Assembly (NCBI RefSeq): GCF_902859645.1
Contig: NZ_CADIJR010000030.1
Coordinates: forward strand, 1 to 64,000
DNA from: Achromobacter insuavis
GTDB lineage: Bacteria > Pseudomonadota > Gammaproteobacteria > Burkholderiales > Burkholderiaceae_B
Direction: 5' to 3'
Length of the DNA: 64,000 nucleotides
In this document: positions 9,468 to 18,388 of the stretch, in pieces
How the letters are laid out: the number at the start of each line of letters is the position of its first letter
How positions within the stretch are numbered: position 1 is the stretch's first letter
Notes under the pieces: generated by a model
What the model was told of the DNA's origin: nothing
The model's database searches: none
The model's input: the letters and a program-made list of their open reading frames with translations, nothing else
Translations under genes and position numbers: made by a program

Positions 9468-11238
9468 TCCGGCTTCGAGCCCCGTTCCCGCCGCCATGTC
9501 CGCGCCCGCCGACACGTCTGTCGCCCCTGTCGCTCCGTCATTGGGCCGCCGGCCGCTGCCCGCCTGGGTCGGCGCCTTCGGGCTGACGCTGGGGCAGGGC
9601 GCCCTGGCGCTGGGCCTGGCGCTGTTCCTGGCCTTGCCGCTGGTGGCCATTCTGGCCAAGTCGGTCACCGACGCCAATGGCGACTGGGCCGGCCTGTCGG
9701 TGGTGCTGGGCATCATCGGCGCCGACGGCTTCCTCGGCATGGTCGGGCGCAGCCTGACGGTGGGCGTGGTCACCATGATGCTGGTGGTGCCGTGCGCCTA
9801 TGCCTTCGCCTATGCCTTGACGCGCAGCCGCATTCCGGGCAAGGGCCTGCTGCGCACCATCGCGCTGCTGCCGCTGCTGGCGCCGTCGCTGCTGCCAGGT
9901 ATTGCGCTGGTCTACCTGCTGGGCAACCAGGGCCTGCTGAAAGGCCTGTTCGGCGGCGCGACCATCTATGGCTTCTGGGGCATCGTGGTGGGCGAGGCGT
10001 TCTACACCTTCCCGCACGCGCTGATGATCCTGCTGACCGGCCTGACGCTGGCCGACGGCCGCCTCTACGACGCGGCGCGCGCCATGGGCGCCGGACCGCT
10101 GCGCACCTTCATGACGGTGACCCTGCCCGGCACGCGCTATGCGGTGTTCTCGGCCTGCTGCGTGGTGTTCACGCTGACCGTGACCGACTTCGGCGTGCCC
10201 AAGGTGGTGGGCGGCGACTACAACGTGCTGGCGATGGAAGCCTACAAGGCCGTGGTCGGCCAGCAGAACTTCCCCAAGGGCGCCGCCATCGGCATCCTGC
10301 TGCTGCTGCCGGCGCTGCTGACCTTCGTGCTGGACCGCCGCCTGCGGGCCCGCCAGGGCGCCCAGCTGAGCGGCCGCGCCCAGCCCTACGCGGCCGGCGC
10401 CAACTGCCGGCGCGACGCGGCCTTCCTGTTGCTGGCGGGCGCCATGGCCGGGTTCCTGCTGCTGATCATCGGCGTGGCGGTGTGGGCCTCGTTCGTGAAG
10501 ATGTGGCCCTACAACCTGTCGCTGTCGCTGCGTTCGTACGACTTCGACAACATGGATGGCGGCGGCTGGCTGGCCTGGCGCAACAGCCTGGAACTGGCCT
10601 TCTGCACCGCGGTGATCGGCACGGTGGTGGTGTTCCTGGGCGCCTGGATGATGGAAAAGGTGCCGGCCCGCAGCGCCTCGTCGCGCGGCCTGCGCGGCGT
10701 GCTGGGCATGCTGGCGCTGATGCCGATGGCCGTGCCCGGCCTGGTGCTGGGCCTGGGCTACATCTTCTTCTTCAATGGCGCCGCCAATCCGCTCAACGTG
10801 CTGTACGGCACCATGCCGCTGCTGGTGCTGTGCACGGTGGTGCACTTCTACACCAGCGCGCACCTGACGGCGGCCACCGCGCTCAACGCGCTGGACCCGG
10901 AATTCGAAGCCGCCTCGGCCTCGCTCAAGGTGCCGCGCCTGACCACCTTCGTGCGCGTGACGCTGCCGATGTGCCTGCCGGCCGCGCTGGACGTCGCCCG
11001 CTACCTGTTCGTTTCCGCCATGACCACCGTGTCGGCCGTGGTGTTCCTGTACAGCCCGTCCACGGTGCTGGCCGCCGTGGCGGTGCTGAACATGGACGAC
11101 GCCGGCTTCATCGGCCCCGCCGCCGCCATGTGCAGCGTGATCATGGCCAGTTCGGCGGTGGCGGCGTTGCTGCTGCACCTGGCCAGCCGCGCCCTGGTGG
11201 CGCGCAGCCAGGCCTGGCGCCGGCCCGCGGCCCTTTGA
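9445..11238 (+). CDS. AEP ABC transporter permease, fused PhnU/PhnV type
   Basis: About 597 residues with roughly twelve membrane segments in two halves, each with a BPD_transp_1 'EAA' loop (ARAMGAGPLRTFMTVTLPG and SASLKVPRLTTFVRVTLPM). It thus supplies both transmembrane halves of the importer, like the fused AEP permeases (TIGR03262). I chose the ATG at 9445 because GGTGGAG precedes it and it overlaps phnT by 23 bp, as in translational coupling. The ATG at 9496 (580 residues) is an alternative. The N-terminal ~35 residues are Pro/Ala-rich and non-conserved in appearance. The phnX gene follows after 27 bp. Confidence 0.9.
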   Translation: MRFAPTLDPASSPVPAAMSAPADTSVAPVAPSLGRRPLPAWVGAFGLTLGQGALALGLALFLALPLVAILAKSVTDANGDWAGLSVVLGIIGADGFLGMVGRSLTVGVVTMMLVVPCAYAFAYALTRSRIPGKGLLRTIALLPLLAPSLLPGIALVYLLGNQGLLKGLFGGATIYGFWGIVVGEAFYTFPHALMILLTGLTLADGRLYDAARAMGAGPLRTFMTVTLPGTRYAVFSACCVVFTLTVTDFGVPKVVGGDYNVLAMEAYKAVVGQQNFPKGAAIGILLLLPALLTFVLDRRLRARQGAQLSGRAQPYAAGANCRRDAAFLLLAGAMAGFLLLIIGVAVWASFVKMWPYNLSLSLRSYDFDNMDGGGWLAWRNSLELAFCTAVIGTVVVFLGAWMMEKVPARSASSRGLRGVLGMLALMPMAVPGLVLGLGYIFFFNGAANPLNVLYGTMPLLVLCTVVHFYTSAHLTAATALNALDPEFEAASASLKVPRLTTFVRVTLPMCLPAALDVARYLFVSAMTTVSAVVFLYSPSTVLAAVAVLNMDDAGFIGPAAAMCSVIMASSAVAALLLHLASRALVARSQAWRRPAAL

Positions 11239-11265
11239 TTTGAATACTCTGCAAGGAAGACCCTC

Positions 11266-12087
11266 ATGACTGTTGCGCCTCTGCCCGTCCGCCTGGAAGC
11301 GGTGATTTTCGATTGGGCCGGCACGCTGGTCGACTTCGGTTCGTTTGCCCCGACCAAGGTGTTCGTCGACGCCTTCGCCGAGTTCGGCATGGAAGTCACG
11401 CTGGAACAGGCCCGCGGCCCGATGGGCGTGGGCAAGTGGGACCACATCCGCGCGCTGTGCGACGAACCCGCGATCGCCAATCAATACCAGGCCCAGTTCG
11501 GCCGCCTGCCGACCGACGACGACGTCACCGCCATCTACGAGCGCTTCCTGCCGATGCAGCTGGACAAGGTGGCCCAGTACTCGGCGGCCATTCCTGGCGC
11601 GGCCGAGCTGCTGCGCGCGCTGCGCCAGCGCGGCCTGAAGATCGGCTCGTGCTCCGGCTACCCCGGCAGCGTGATGCGCCGCGTGGTGGAGCGCGCCGCC
11701 AGCGAAGGCCTGGAACCCGATTGCATCGTCGCCAGCGACGACGTGCCGCGCGCCCGCCCGGCGCCGGCCATGGCGCTCAAGAACGTGGTGGAGCTGGGCC
11801 TGACGGACGTGGCCGGCTGCGTCAAGGTCGACGACACCGCCCCCGGCATCGAGGAAGGCCGCCGCGCCGGCATGTGGACCGTCGGCCTGCTGCTCTCGGG
11901 CAACGCCGCCGGCCTGACGCTGGACGAATACCTGAGCCTGGACGAGAACGGCCGCCAGGCGGCCCGCGAACGCGCCGGCCGCGAACTGTCGAGCGCCGCG
12001 CCGCATTACCTGATCGACACCGTGGCCGACCTGCCCGGCGTCATCGCCGATATCGAATCCCGCCTGGCGGCGGGACAGCGACCCTGA
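11266..12087 (+). CDS. phnX: Phosphonoacetaldehyde hydrolase (phosphonatase)
   Basis: A 273-residue HAD-superfamily enzyme that splits phosphonoacetaldehyde into acetaldehyde and phosphate. The nucleophile Asp16 is in [11 protein letters not shown], and the Schiff-base Lys57 is in [11 protein letters not shown]; both are offset by four from the Bacillus enzyme (Asp12/Lys53). The later HAD motifs are [11 protein letters not shown] and [13 protein letters not shown]. Its presence defines the locus as a hydrolytic AEP pathway. It lies 27 bp after the permease with an AAGGAAG ribosome binding site and 112 bp before the binding-protein gene. Confidence 0.96.
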   Translation: MTVAPLPVRLEAVIFDWAGTLVDFGSFAPTKVFVDAFAEFGMEVTLEQARGPMGVGKWDHIRALCDEPAIANQYQAQFGRLPTDDDVTAIYERFLPMQLDKVAQYSAAIPGAAELLRALRQRGLKIGSCSGYPGSVMRRVVERAASEGLEPDCIVASDDVPRARPAPAMALKNVVELGLTDVAGCVKVDDTAPGIEEGRRAGMWTVGLLLSGNAAGLTLDEYLSLDENGRQAARERAGRELSSAAPHYLIDTVADLPGVIADIESRLAAGQRP

Positions 12088-12199
12088 GGCCGCGACCGCC
12101 GACCCCGACCAACCCTTTTTTCGCAACGCACCGCGGCGGGCATCCGCCGGCCGCGGGGACCTGACTCACCCTTTTTCCGCTCACCCACGGAGTTCCTTC

Positions 12200-13222
12200 A
12201 TGAAACGCTTCACGCTGCTTGCCCTGGCCGCCGCCTTCGCCGGCATCACCGGCGCCGCTTCCGCCGAGACCACGCTGACCGTCTACACGGCGCTGGAAGC
12301 CGACCAGATCAAGGCTTACCAGGCCGCCTTCGAGAAGGCCAACCCCGACATCAAGATCCAGTGGGTGCGCGACTCCACCGGCATCATCACCGCCAAGCTG
12401 CTGGCCGAAAAGGGCAACCCCAAGGCTGACGTGATCTGGGGCCTGGCCGGCACCTCGCTGGGCCTGATGGACAAGGAAGGCATGCTGCAGCCCTACGCCC
12501 CCAAGGGCCTGGACCAGATCGCCGCCAACATGCGCGATGCCAAGGCCGAGCCCACCTGGGTCGGCATGGACGGCTTCGCCGCCGCCATCTGCTTCAACAC
12601 CGTCGAAGCCGAAAAGCAGAAGCTGCCCAAGCCCGAATCGTGGCAGGACCTGACCAAGCCGGTCTACGCCGGCAAGATCGTCATGCCGAACCCGGCCTCG
12701 TCGGGCACCGGCTTCCTGGACGTCAGCGCCTGGCTGCAGATCTTCGGTGAAGAGAAGGGCTGGGCCTACATGGACGCCCTGCACAAGAACATCGGTTCGT
12801 ACACGCACTCGGGCTCCAAGCCGTGCAACATGGCCGCCGCCGGCGAATTCCCGATCGGCGTGTCGTTTGACTACCGCGCCGCCAAGCTCAAGGCCGACGG
12901 CGCGCCGGTCGAAGCCGTGTTCCCGTCGGAAGGCCTGGGCTGGGAAGTCGAAGCCACCGCCATCGTCAAGGGCACCAAGAACCTGGAAGCCGCGCGCAAG
13001 CTGGCCGACTTCTCGGCCAGCCGCGAAGCCAACGAGCTGTACAAGACCAACTTCGCGGTGCTGGCGATTCCCTCGATCGCCACGTCCAACCCCAATCTGC
13101 CGGCCGACCTGACCAAGCGCATGATCAAGAACGACTTCGTCTGGGCCGCCACCAACCGCGATCGCATCATCGCCGAGTGGACCCGCCGCTACGACGGCAA
13201 GTCCGAGCCCAAGAAGAAGTAA
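12200..13222 (+). CDS. AEP ABC transporter periplasmic binding protein (PhnS-type)
   Basis: A 340-residue protein with a clear Sec signal peptide (residues 1-24, cut after GAASA) and a mature extracellular-binding-protein fold of the Fe3+/polyamine class (TTLTVYTALEADQIKAYQAAFEKANPDIKIQWVRD). It should capture AEP or a related phosphonate for the PhnT/permease importer; this is the family known as TIGR03261. Its position between phnX and the FAD oxidase supports that role. It has a GGAG ribosome binding site. Ligand identity is inferred from context only. Confidence 0.9.
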   Translation: MKRFTLLALAAAFAGITGAASAETTLTVYTALEADQIKAYQAAFEKANPDIKIQWVRDSTGIITAKLLAEKGNPKADVIWGLAGTSLGLMDKEGMLQPYAPKGLDQIAANMRDAKAEPTWVGMDGFAAAICFNTVEAEKQKLPKPESWQDLTKPVYAGKIVMPNPASSGTGFLDVSAWLQIFGEEKGWAYMDALHKNIGSYTHSGSKPCNMAAAGEFPIGVSFDYRAAKLKADGAPVEAVFPSEGLGWEVEATAIVKGTKNLEAARKLADFSASREANELYKTNFAVLAIPSIATSNPNLPADLTKRMIKNDFVWAATNRDRIIAEWTRRYDGKSEPKKK

Positions 13223-13309
13223 TCGGGCCACCGCGGCGGCCACGCCGCCGCGGCAGGGGAGGCGCCCGGGCGGGCGCTTCCCGCGCAACCTCTTTGCCTC
13301 GTTTTCCAA

Positions 13310-14440
13310 ATGAAAAAATTCGACGTAGTCGTGGTCGGCGCCGGCATGCTCGGCATCGCCCATGCCTGGGCCGCCGCCAAGCGCGGCCTGTCCGTGGCCG
13401 TGATCGAACGCAGCCGCCAGGCGCATGGCGCGACCATCCGCAATTTCGGCCAGGTGATCGTCACCGGCCAGGCCCCCGGCATGATGCTGTCGCACGCCCA
13501 GCAGGCGCGCGAGCTGTGGCTGGAACTGGCGTCCAAGGCCGGCTTCCATGTGCGCGCCAACGGCGCGCTGGTGCTGGCGCGCGATGCCGGCGAAGCCGAC
13601 GTGCTGGACGAGTTCGCCCAGACCCGCCTGCGGCAGGAAGGCTATCGCGCCGAGCTGCTGTCGGGCCGCGACGTGGCCAGGCTGTACGACGGCCAGTTGG
13701 CGCACCACTGCGCCGCGCTGCGCGGACAGGACGACCTGCAGATCTACTCGCGCGAAGCGCTGCCGGCCATCACCCGCTACCTGGCCGAATCGCTGGGCGT
13801 CCAATTCATCACCGGCACGCTGGCGCGCGCCGTCGAGCAGGGCCAGGTCGCGACCACCGCGGGCGACTTCGCCGGCGCGCACGTGTTCGTCTGCCCCGGC
13901 CACGATTACCTGACGCTGCTGCCCGAACAGTTCGCGCCGCTGAACCTGGAGGTGACGCGCCTGCAGATGCTGCGCGCGGCCTTCGAGACGCGGCCGATGG
14001 CGCTGGACCGTCCGCTCTTGACCGGCCTGTCCTGCGTGCACTACGGCGCCTTCTCGGACCTGCCGTCGGCGCTGGCGCTGCGTGACCAGATCCAGGCGCG
14101 CACGCCGATGCTGCTGGAAAACGGCATCCATCTGCTGATCAGCCCCACGCCCTATGGCGAGCTGATCATCGGCGACTCGCATCGCTATGGCCAGGATGCC
14201 TTCCCGTTCAACGACGAGGCCGTCGACAACGCCATGCTGGACCTGGCGTCGCAGGCGCTGGGCGCGCGGCTGCGCGTTCTGGAGCGCTGGCAGGGCGTCT
14301 ATGGCACGCATGGACCGGCGCCGTTCTCGGTGATGCCGGTGGACGCCGCCACCACGGTGGCGGTGATGCACTCGGGCGTGGGCATGACGGTCGGGCTGGC
14401 GATCGGCGAACACACGGTCGCCGGCGCGCTCGGCCGCTGA
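13310..14440 (+). CDS. FAD-dependent amine oxidoreductase of phosphonate loci (DAO family)
   Basis: A 376-residue D-amino-acid-oxidase-fold flavoprotein. The dinucleotide motif is GAGMLGIAHAWAAAKRG, followed by the FAD-contact stretch GATIRNFGQVIVTGQ and a C-terminal GVGMTVGLAIGEH. The family (TIGR03364) recurs in phosphonate operons, and published work shows that such enzymes oxidise N-methyl-AEP, and in some cases AEP, directly to phosphonoacetaldehyde. Here it lies in the phnX operon with no phnW nearby, so it is the best candidate for the deamination step. It is the last gene of the operon and is followed by a terminator. Confidence 0.9.
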   Translation: MKKFDVVVVGAGMLGIAHAWAAAKRGLSVAVIERSRQAHGATIRNFGQVIVTGQAPGMMLSHAQQARELWLELASKAGFHVRANGALVLARDAGEADVLDEFAQTRLRQEGYRAELLSGRDVARLYDGQLAHHCAALRGQDDLQIYSREALPAITRYLAESLGVQFITGTLARAVEQGQVATTAGDFAGAHVFVCPGHDYLTLLPEQFAPLNLEVTRLQMLRAAFETRPMALDRPLLTGLSCVHYGAFSDLPSALALRDQIQARTPMLLENGIHLLISPTPYGELIIGDSHRYGQDAFPFNDEAVDNAMLDLASQALGARLRVLERWQGVYGTHGPAPFSVMPVDAATTVAVMHSGVGMTVGLAIGEHTVAGALGR

Positions 14441-14472
14441 CCGCGCGCCGCGCGGGCGGCCGCGCCAGGGCG

Positions 14473-14504
14473 AAAAAAAGGGCTCGCGATGGCGAGCCCT
14501 TTTT
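14473..14504 (+). terminator. Terminator of the AEP operon, bidirectional
   Basis: GGGCTCGC and GCGAGCCC pair around GATG, with A7 on the left and T5 on the right. It lies between the convergent FAD oxidase and Rieske genes and can serve both. Confidence 0.9.
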
Positions 14505-14520
14505 CATGCGTGTGGTGGCC

Positions 14521-15669
14521 TCAGAGCCGCTCCTGCATGATGCGGCGGTACCACTCGTGGAAGTGCTGCATGCCGTCTTCCATCGGCGACTGGTAGGGGC
14601 CGGTCTCGTTCACGCCGCGCAGCATCAGGGCCTTGCGGCCGGCGTCCATGCGCTCGGCGATCTCGTCGTCCTCGATCGCCGTTTCCATGTAGGCGGCGCG
14701 CTGGGCCTCGACGAATTCGCGCTCGAAGGCGGCGATTTCCTCGGGGTAGTAGAACTCGACCACGTTGACCGTTTCCTGCGGGCTCTTCGGGTACAGCGTC
14801 GACAGCACCAGCACGTGCGGATACAGCTCGATCATGTGGGTCGGGAAATACGTGACCCAGACCGCGCCGAAATCGGGCGCGTCGCCGTCGCGGAACGACA
14901 GCAGGCGGTCGTGCCATTGCTTGTAGACGTCCGAACCCGGCTGGGCCAGTGCGTTGTGCACGCCGACCTTCTGCAGGCTGTACCAGTCGTTGAACTCCCA
15001 GGTCAGGTCGTCGCAGGTGACGAAGCGGCCCAGGCCCGGATGGAACGGACCGACGTGGTAGTCCTCGAGGTAGACCTCGATGAAGGTCTTCCAGTTGTAG
15101 TTGCACTGGTGCACTTCGACGTGGTCCAGCACGTAGTCGCCGAAGTCGAACTCGGGCCGCGCGAACAGCGGCGCCATGTCGGCGGCCGGATCGCGCGGGC
15201 CCTCGAACAGCAGGCCGTGGCAATCGCGCAGGCGGAACTTCTGCAGGTTCATGCAGGGCGTGGTGTCGAACTGCGGCGCGCCCAGCAGCTCACCCTGGTT
15301 GTTGTAGGTCCAGCGGTGCAGCGGGCAGACGATGTTGCCGCCGGTGGCCTTGAGGCTGCCGTGCGAATTGCAGTGGCCGGTCACGTCGCCGGCTTCGCCG
15401 CCCAGCATCAATGCCTGGCGGTGGCGGCAGACATTTGAGATGAGGTCAACGCCTTGCTGGTTGCGAACCAGCACGCGCCCTCCATTTTCCTGGGCCAACG
15501 TGCGCCAATCCCCGATTTCGGGCACCAGCTTCTGGTGGCCGACGTACAGCGAGGATTGCTTGAAAATGAGTTCTTGCTCGCGGGCAAAGAGGGCTTCGTC
15601 AAAGTAAGCACTGACGGGTAGCTGGGTGCGAGCTGGCACAACATGTGCCATCCGACCGATGTCGGTCAT
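14521..15669 (-). CDS. Rieske non-haem iron oxygenase, large (alpha) subunit type
   Basis: 382 residues. The N-terminal Rieske domain has the first cluster half CRH in NVCRHRQALMLGG and a later CPLHRW; a CNSH at typical spacing lies between them (see findings). The C-terminal mononuclear iron site reads NWKTFIEVYLEDYHVGPFHPG, with the H-x4-H pair. Such proteins hydroxylate or demethylate aromatic or quaternary-ammonium substrates with a separate reductase, and none is adjacent. I chose 15669 because GGAGGGAATC immediately precedes it; the open frame extends 15 codons upstream. The substrate is unknown. It is downstream of the acyltransferase gene but separated by 341 bp. Confidence 0.88.
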   Translation of the reverse strand: MTDIGRMAHVVPARTQLPVSAYFDEALFAREQELIFKQSSLYVGHQKLVPEIGDWRTLAQENGGRVLVRNQQGVDLISNVCRHRQALMLGGEAGDVTGHCNSHGSLKATGGNIVCPLHRWTYNNQGELLGAPQFDTTPCMNLQKFRLRDCHGLLFEGPRDPAADMAPLFARPEFDFGDYVLDHVEVHQCNYNWKTFIEVYLEDYHVGPFHPGLGRFVTCDDLTWEFNDWYSLQKVGVHNALAQPGSDVYKQWHDRLLSFRDGDAPDFGAVWVTYFPTHMIELYPHVLVLSTLYPKSPQETVNVVEFYYPEEIAAFEREFVEAQRAAYMETAIEDDEIAERMDAGRKALMLRGVNETGPYQSPMEDGMQHFHEWYRRIMQERL

Positions 15670-16010
15670 GATTCCCTCCGCTCGGATGAATATTTCCCCC
15701 AACGCCGTGCCCACTCAGTACTGCGTACGCGGTGGGCGGGCTGCCCTCAATGGGGGCCTCTTTCTTGGGGCGGCCCGGCGTTAAAAAGCCAGGACGGCTT
15801 GAGCTTCGCCACGCCCTAGCTGTTCGGAAGGGGGTGGCTAAATCCGTTCTGGCGCGAAGAAAAATCGGTGTCTGGCCGATCAAGTAAGCCGTGAATTGTA
15901 CCCCAACCCTTTTCCCCCCGCCCGTGAAGATCGGTGAAGCTTAGTGAAGATCCGGCCCCGGCGACTTGACCCCGCGCAAATCGCGATTAACCCTTCGCGC
16001 CGTAGGTTTT
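15670..16010. other. Intergenic region with a partial palindromic element and probable Rieske promoter
   Basis: 341 bp without a gene. It holds a partial copy of the dispersed element (about 15740-15780) and should hold the promoter of the leftward Rieske gene. I see no terminator with a clear T-run for the acyltransferase gene and no small open frame with a ribosome binding site. Confidence 0.4.
15740..15780 (-). repeat. Dispersed GC-rich palindromic element, partial copy D
   Basis: GCTGCCCTCAATGGGGGC followed by CTTTCTTGGGGCGGCCCGGCG aligns with the corresponding part of copy C between sucC and sucD (GCTGCCCCCCAAGGGGGC ... CTAGGGACGGCCCGGCG). The distal GCCGCG/GTGGGGGC arm is missing. Confidence 0.45.
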
Positions 16011-17066
16011 TCAGACCAGTCTGCGGGTGGCAGGATGGCGTCGCAACAACCAGCTGCTGGCCGCCGACAGGGCGAACACGGCCAGCGTCAGCAACGGCAC
16101 GGCCCAGGCGTCGCGGCGCCCGCCGCCGATGGCCCCGGCCCGGTGCGCCACGTCCAGGAACAGCGGATGGATCAGGTAGACCCCGAACGTCAGCGGCGCC
16201 AGCGAGGCCAGGCGGGGCAGGCGCGGCGACGAGACGATCCACTGGAACGCGGCCAGCGACATGAACGGCACGGTCAGGCTGAAGTAGTCGTAGAAGTAGG
16301 TGTCCAGCGTCCGCGAGCTGGACATGGCGTATACGCCCAGGGCCGTGGCCGCGACGCTGGCGCCGAGCATCAGCGCCGGACGCGGCACGCGCAGTTCGCC
16401 ATCGAAGATCTGGCGGCCGGCGACGAAATAGCCCAGGTAGGGCAGGAACCAGGTCAGGAAAAAGCCGGGCTGGGCGCCGAGCGCGCGGCGGTACAGCGCA
16501 TCCAGGATCGCCAGGCCCAGGATGCCCACCACCCACAGCGAACGCGAGCGCGGCGTGCTGCGCACGTACAGCAGGCGCACCAGCGGCGCGAACAGGTACA
16601 GCCCCACGATCATGTACAGATACCAGAGGTGGTAGTAGGGCTCGCCCTGGGCCACCTTGCGCGGCCAGAACGAAAAGTCGACGTGGCCGTCGTCCCACCA
16701 GTCCAGCCCCGTGCGCCAGGCCAGGTAGAAGAGGGTCCAGAACAGCAGCGGCGTGCAGATCCGCGCCACCCGCTTGCTGTAGAAGCGCCGCGCGTCCTGC
16801 GGCTTGTCGGGGTCGAGCAGCAGGGCGCCGCTGACCATCACGAACACCGGCACGCACCAGCGGGCCGCGGAGTCATACAGATTGGCGGCCAGCCAGGCGC
16901 CGTTGCCGTAGGCCGACGGGTCGCTGACGATCAGGGCGGCGCTGTGCAGCAGCACCACCGCCGCGGCGGCGAGCCAGCGGGCGGCATCCAGCCGGGCGTA
17001 GCGGTCATCGGTCAGTGGCATCGGGCTCCCAGGTGAAGGTGTATCGGGGGCGGGCGCGGCGGCCAT
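16011..17066 (-). CDS. Membrane acyltransferase (acyltransferase_3 family)
   Basis: A protein of about 351 residues with roughly ten membrane segments and the family's N-terminal motif RLDAARWLAAAAVVLLHSAA (Arg and His of the acyl-transfer site). Family members O-acetylate surface polysaccharides, peptidoglycan or other glycans. The C-terminal segment GVYLIHPLFLDV is also typical. No polysaccharide cluster is adjacent, so its acceptor cannot be named. The start may instead be 17021 (MPLTDDRYARLD), where GGGAG sits four bases upstream; the first start gives a Pro/Ala-rich leader. Confidence 0.82.
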   Translation of the reverse strand: MAAAPAPDTPSPGSPMPLTDDRYARLDAARWLAAAAVVLLHSAALIVSDPSAYGNGAWLAANLYDSAARWCVPVFVMVSGALLLDPDKPQDARRFYSKRVARICTPLLFWTLFYLAWRTGLDWWDDGHVDFSFWPRKVAQGEPYYHLWYLYMIVGLYLFAPLVRLLYVRSTPRSRSLWVVGILGLAILDALYRRALGAQPGFFLTWFLPYLGYFVAGRQIFDGELRVPRPALMLGASVAATALGVYAMSSSRTLDTYFYDYFSLTVPFMSLAAFQWIVSSPRLPRLASLAPLTFGVYLIHPLFLDVAHRAGAIGGGRRDAWAVPLLTLAVFALSAASSWLLRRHPATRRLV

Positions 17067-17131
17067 CCTCGCTTTTCACCTTAGCAGCCGGGGCGCCGCG
17101 GGTTCTGTATCCAGGGGTTAGGGGGCGCATG

Positions 17132-17164
17132 AAAAACCGACAGGGCCCGCAAGGCGCTGTCGGT
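17132..17164 (-). terminator. Terminator of the Bug receptor gene
   Basis: ACCGACAG and CTGTCGGT form an 8-bp stem around GGCCCGCAAGGCG-like sequence. A5 on the plus strand gives a T-run for the leftward transcript. It lies 76 bp beyond the stop codon of the gene at 17241. Confidence 0.7.
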
Positions 17165-17240
17165 CGGTGGCCCCGCGGGGGCGTGGGTTCGCGGGCCGGC
17201 GCGGCGCCGCGAACGTTTTGTCACGAAACGGCTGCGGCCG

Positions 17241-18209
17241 TCATTGCAGGACGATGTTGGCCTGCTTGATCAGCTGCGACACGATGGGCTGTTCGCTCTT
17301 GACCTGCTTGTCCAGCTCGGCGGCGCTGCCGGAGCGCGGCTCGATTCCCATGTCGAGCATGCGCTTTTGCACGGCCTCGTCCTTGAGCGTCTCGGCCAGG
17401 GCGGCCTGCAGCTTGTCCAGCACCGGCGCCGGCGTGCCCTTGGGGGCCACGAAGCTGAACCAGGCGGTCATGTCGAAGGCCGGATAGCCTTGCTCGGCCA
17501 GCGTCGCCAGCTTTGGCTCGGTGGCCAGGCGGGTGGGGCTGGTGATCGCGAATACCTTGACCTTGCCGGCCTCGGCCTGCGGCATGCCGGTGGCGACCAT
17601 GTCGAAGAACAGGTCCACGTCGCCGCTGATCAGCGCCGGCAGGGCCTGCGTCGCGCCCTTGAACGGCACGTGCAGGATGTCGACGCCGGCGCGTTCCTTG
17701 AACAATTCGCCGGCCAGGTGCGACGACGTGCCCGCGCCGAAGGTGGCGAAGGTCAGCTTGCCCGGATTCTGCTTGGCGTAGGCGACCACGTCCGCGGTGC
17801 TGTTGAACGGGCGCTTGGGGCTGGACAGCAGCACCAGCGGGCCGATCCCGACCATGCCGATGGGCGCGAAGCCGTCGGGGTCGTAGGGCAGCTCCTTATA
17901 CAGATAGCGATTGGTGACCAGCGTGGAGTTGGTGGCCATCAGGATGGTGTAGCCATCCGGCGCCTCGCGCGAGACGAAGGCGGCGCCGATCGAGGTGCCG
18001 GCGCCGGCCTTGTTCTCGACGATCATGGGCTGGCCCAGGGTCTTGGCCATGCGTTCGGCCAGCACCCGCGTCAGCACGTCGGTGGCGCCGCCCGCCGGGA
18101 ATGGCGAGACCACCTTGATCGGGCGGGACGGGTAGGTATCTGCCTGGGCGCCCAGCGCGGCGAGGCTGAGCAGTAGACCCGCCAGGAACGGGTAGCGCTT
18201 GCGAATCAT
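17241..18209 (-). CDS. Tripartite tricarboxylate transporter receptor (Bug family)
   Basis: A 322-residue periplasmic solute-binding protein. The signal peptide covers about residues 1-23 (RYPFLAGLLLSLAALGAQA). Mature hallmarks are YPSRPIKVVSPFPAGGATDVLTR, ENKAGAGTSIGA and the late VAPKGTPAPVLDKLQ. Bug proteins bind carboxylates or other small anions and are greatly expanded in Bordetella and Achromobacter, often without linked TctA/TctB permeases, as here. The start at 18209 has AAGGGG upstream; the open frame extends further without homology. It is divergent from the IclR regulator, which probably controls it. Confidence 0.92.
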   Translation of the reverse strand: MIRKRYPFLAGLLLSLAALGAQADTYPSRPIKVVSPFPAGGATDVLTRVLAERMAKTLGQPMIVENKAGAGTSIGAAFVSREAPDGYTILMATNSTLVTNRYLYKELPYDPDGFAPIGMVGIGPLVLLSSPKRPFNSTADVVAYAKQNPGKLTFATFGAGTSSHLAGELFKERAGVDILHVPFKGATQALPALISGDVDLFFDMVATGMPQAEAGKVKVFAITSPTRLATEPKLATLAEQGYPAFDMTAWFSFVAPKGTPAPVLDKLQAALAETLKDEAVQKRMLDMGIEPRSGSAAELDKQVKSEQPIVSQLIKQANIVLQ

Positions 18210-18323
18210 GTTTTCCCCTTGAAATCGCGTGCTTGAGAGTGGTCGGCCGGGCCCGGCTCGGCCCGGCCAGCCTGCCGGTGAGGGCGGGGCGGGCAGGGCT
18301 TGCCAGGTCTCCATGGATGTTTT

Positions 18324-18344
18324 AAATTCCGTTAATTGGAATTT
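18324..18344. promoter_or_regulatory. Palindromic operator 1 (IclR/Bug intergenic)
   Basis: AAATTCC and GGAATTT form a perfect inverted repeat around GTTAATT. It lies in an AT-rich island in the 179-bp gap between the Bug receptor and IclR genes, 44 bp upstream of the IclR start. The half-site GGAAT recurs 20 bp further on, two helical turns away. Confidence 0.7.
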
Positions 18345-18351
18345 AATTTTG

Positions 18352-18364
18352 TTATTCGGAATAA
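18352..18364. promoter_or_regulatory. Palindromic operator 2 (IclR/Bug intergenic)
   Basis: TTATTC-G-GAATAA is a second inverted repeat next to operator 1 and shares the GGAAT half-site. The two together suggest cooperative binding of the divergent IclR regulator and probable autoregulation. Confidence 0.6.
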
Positions 18365-18388
18365 ACTATAAAAACGAAGCGAATAGAA

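Noticed and set aside
12041-14413. A 790-residue leftward frame opposite the AEP binding-protein and FAD oxidase genes
   Set aside because: No ribosome binding site or domain; covered by two real genes on the other strand.
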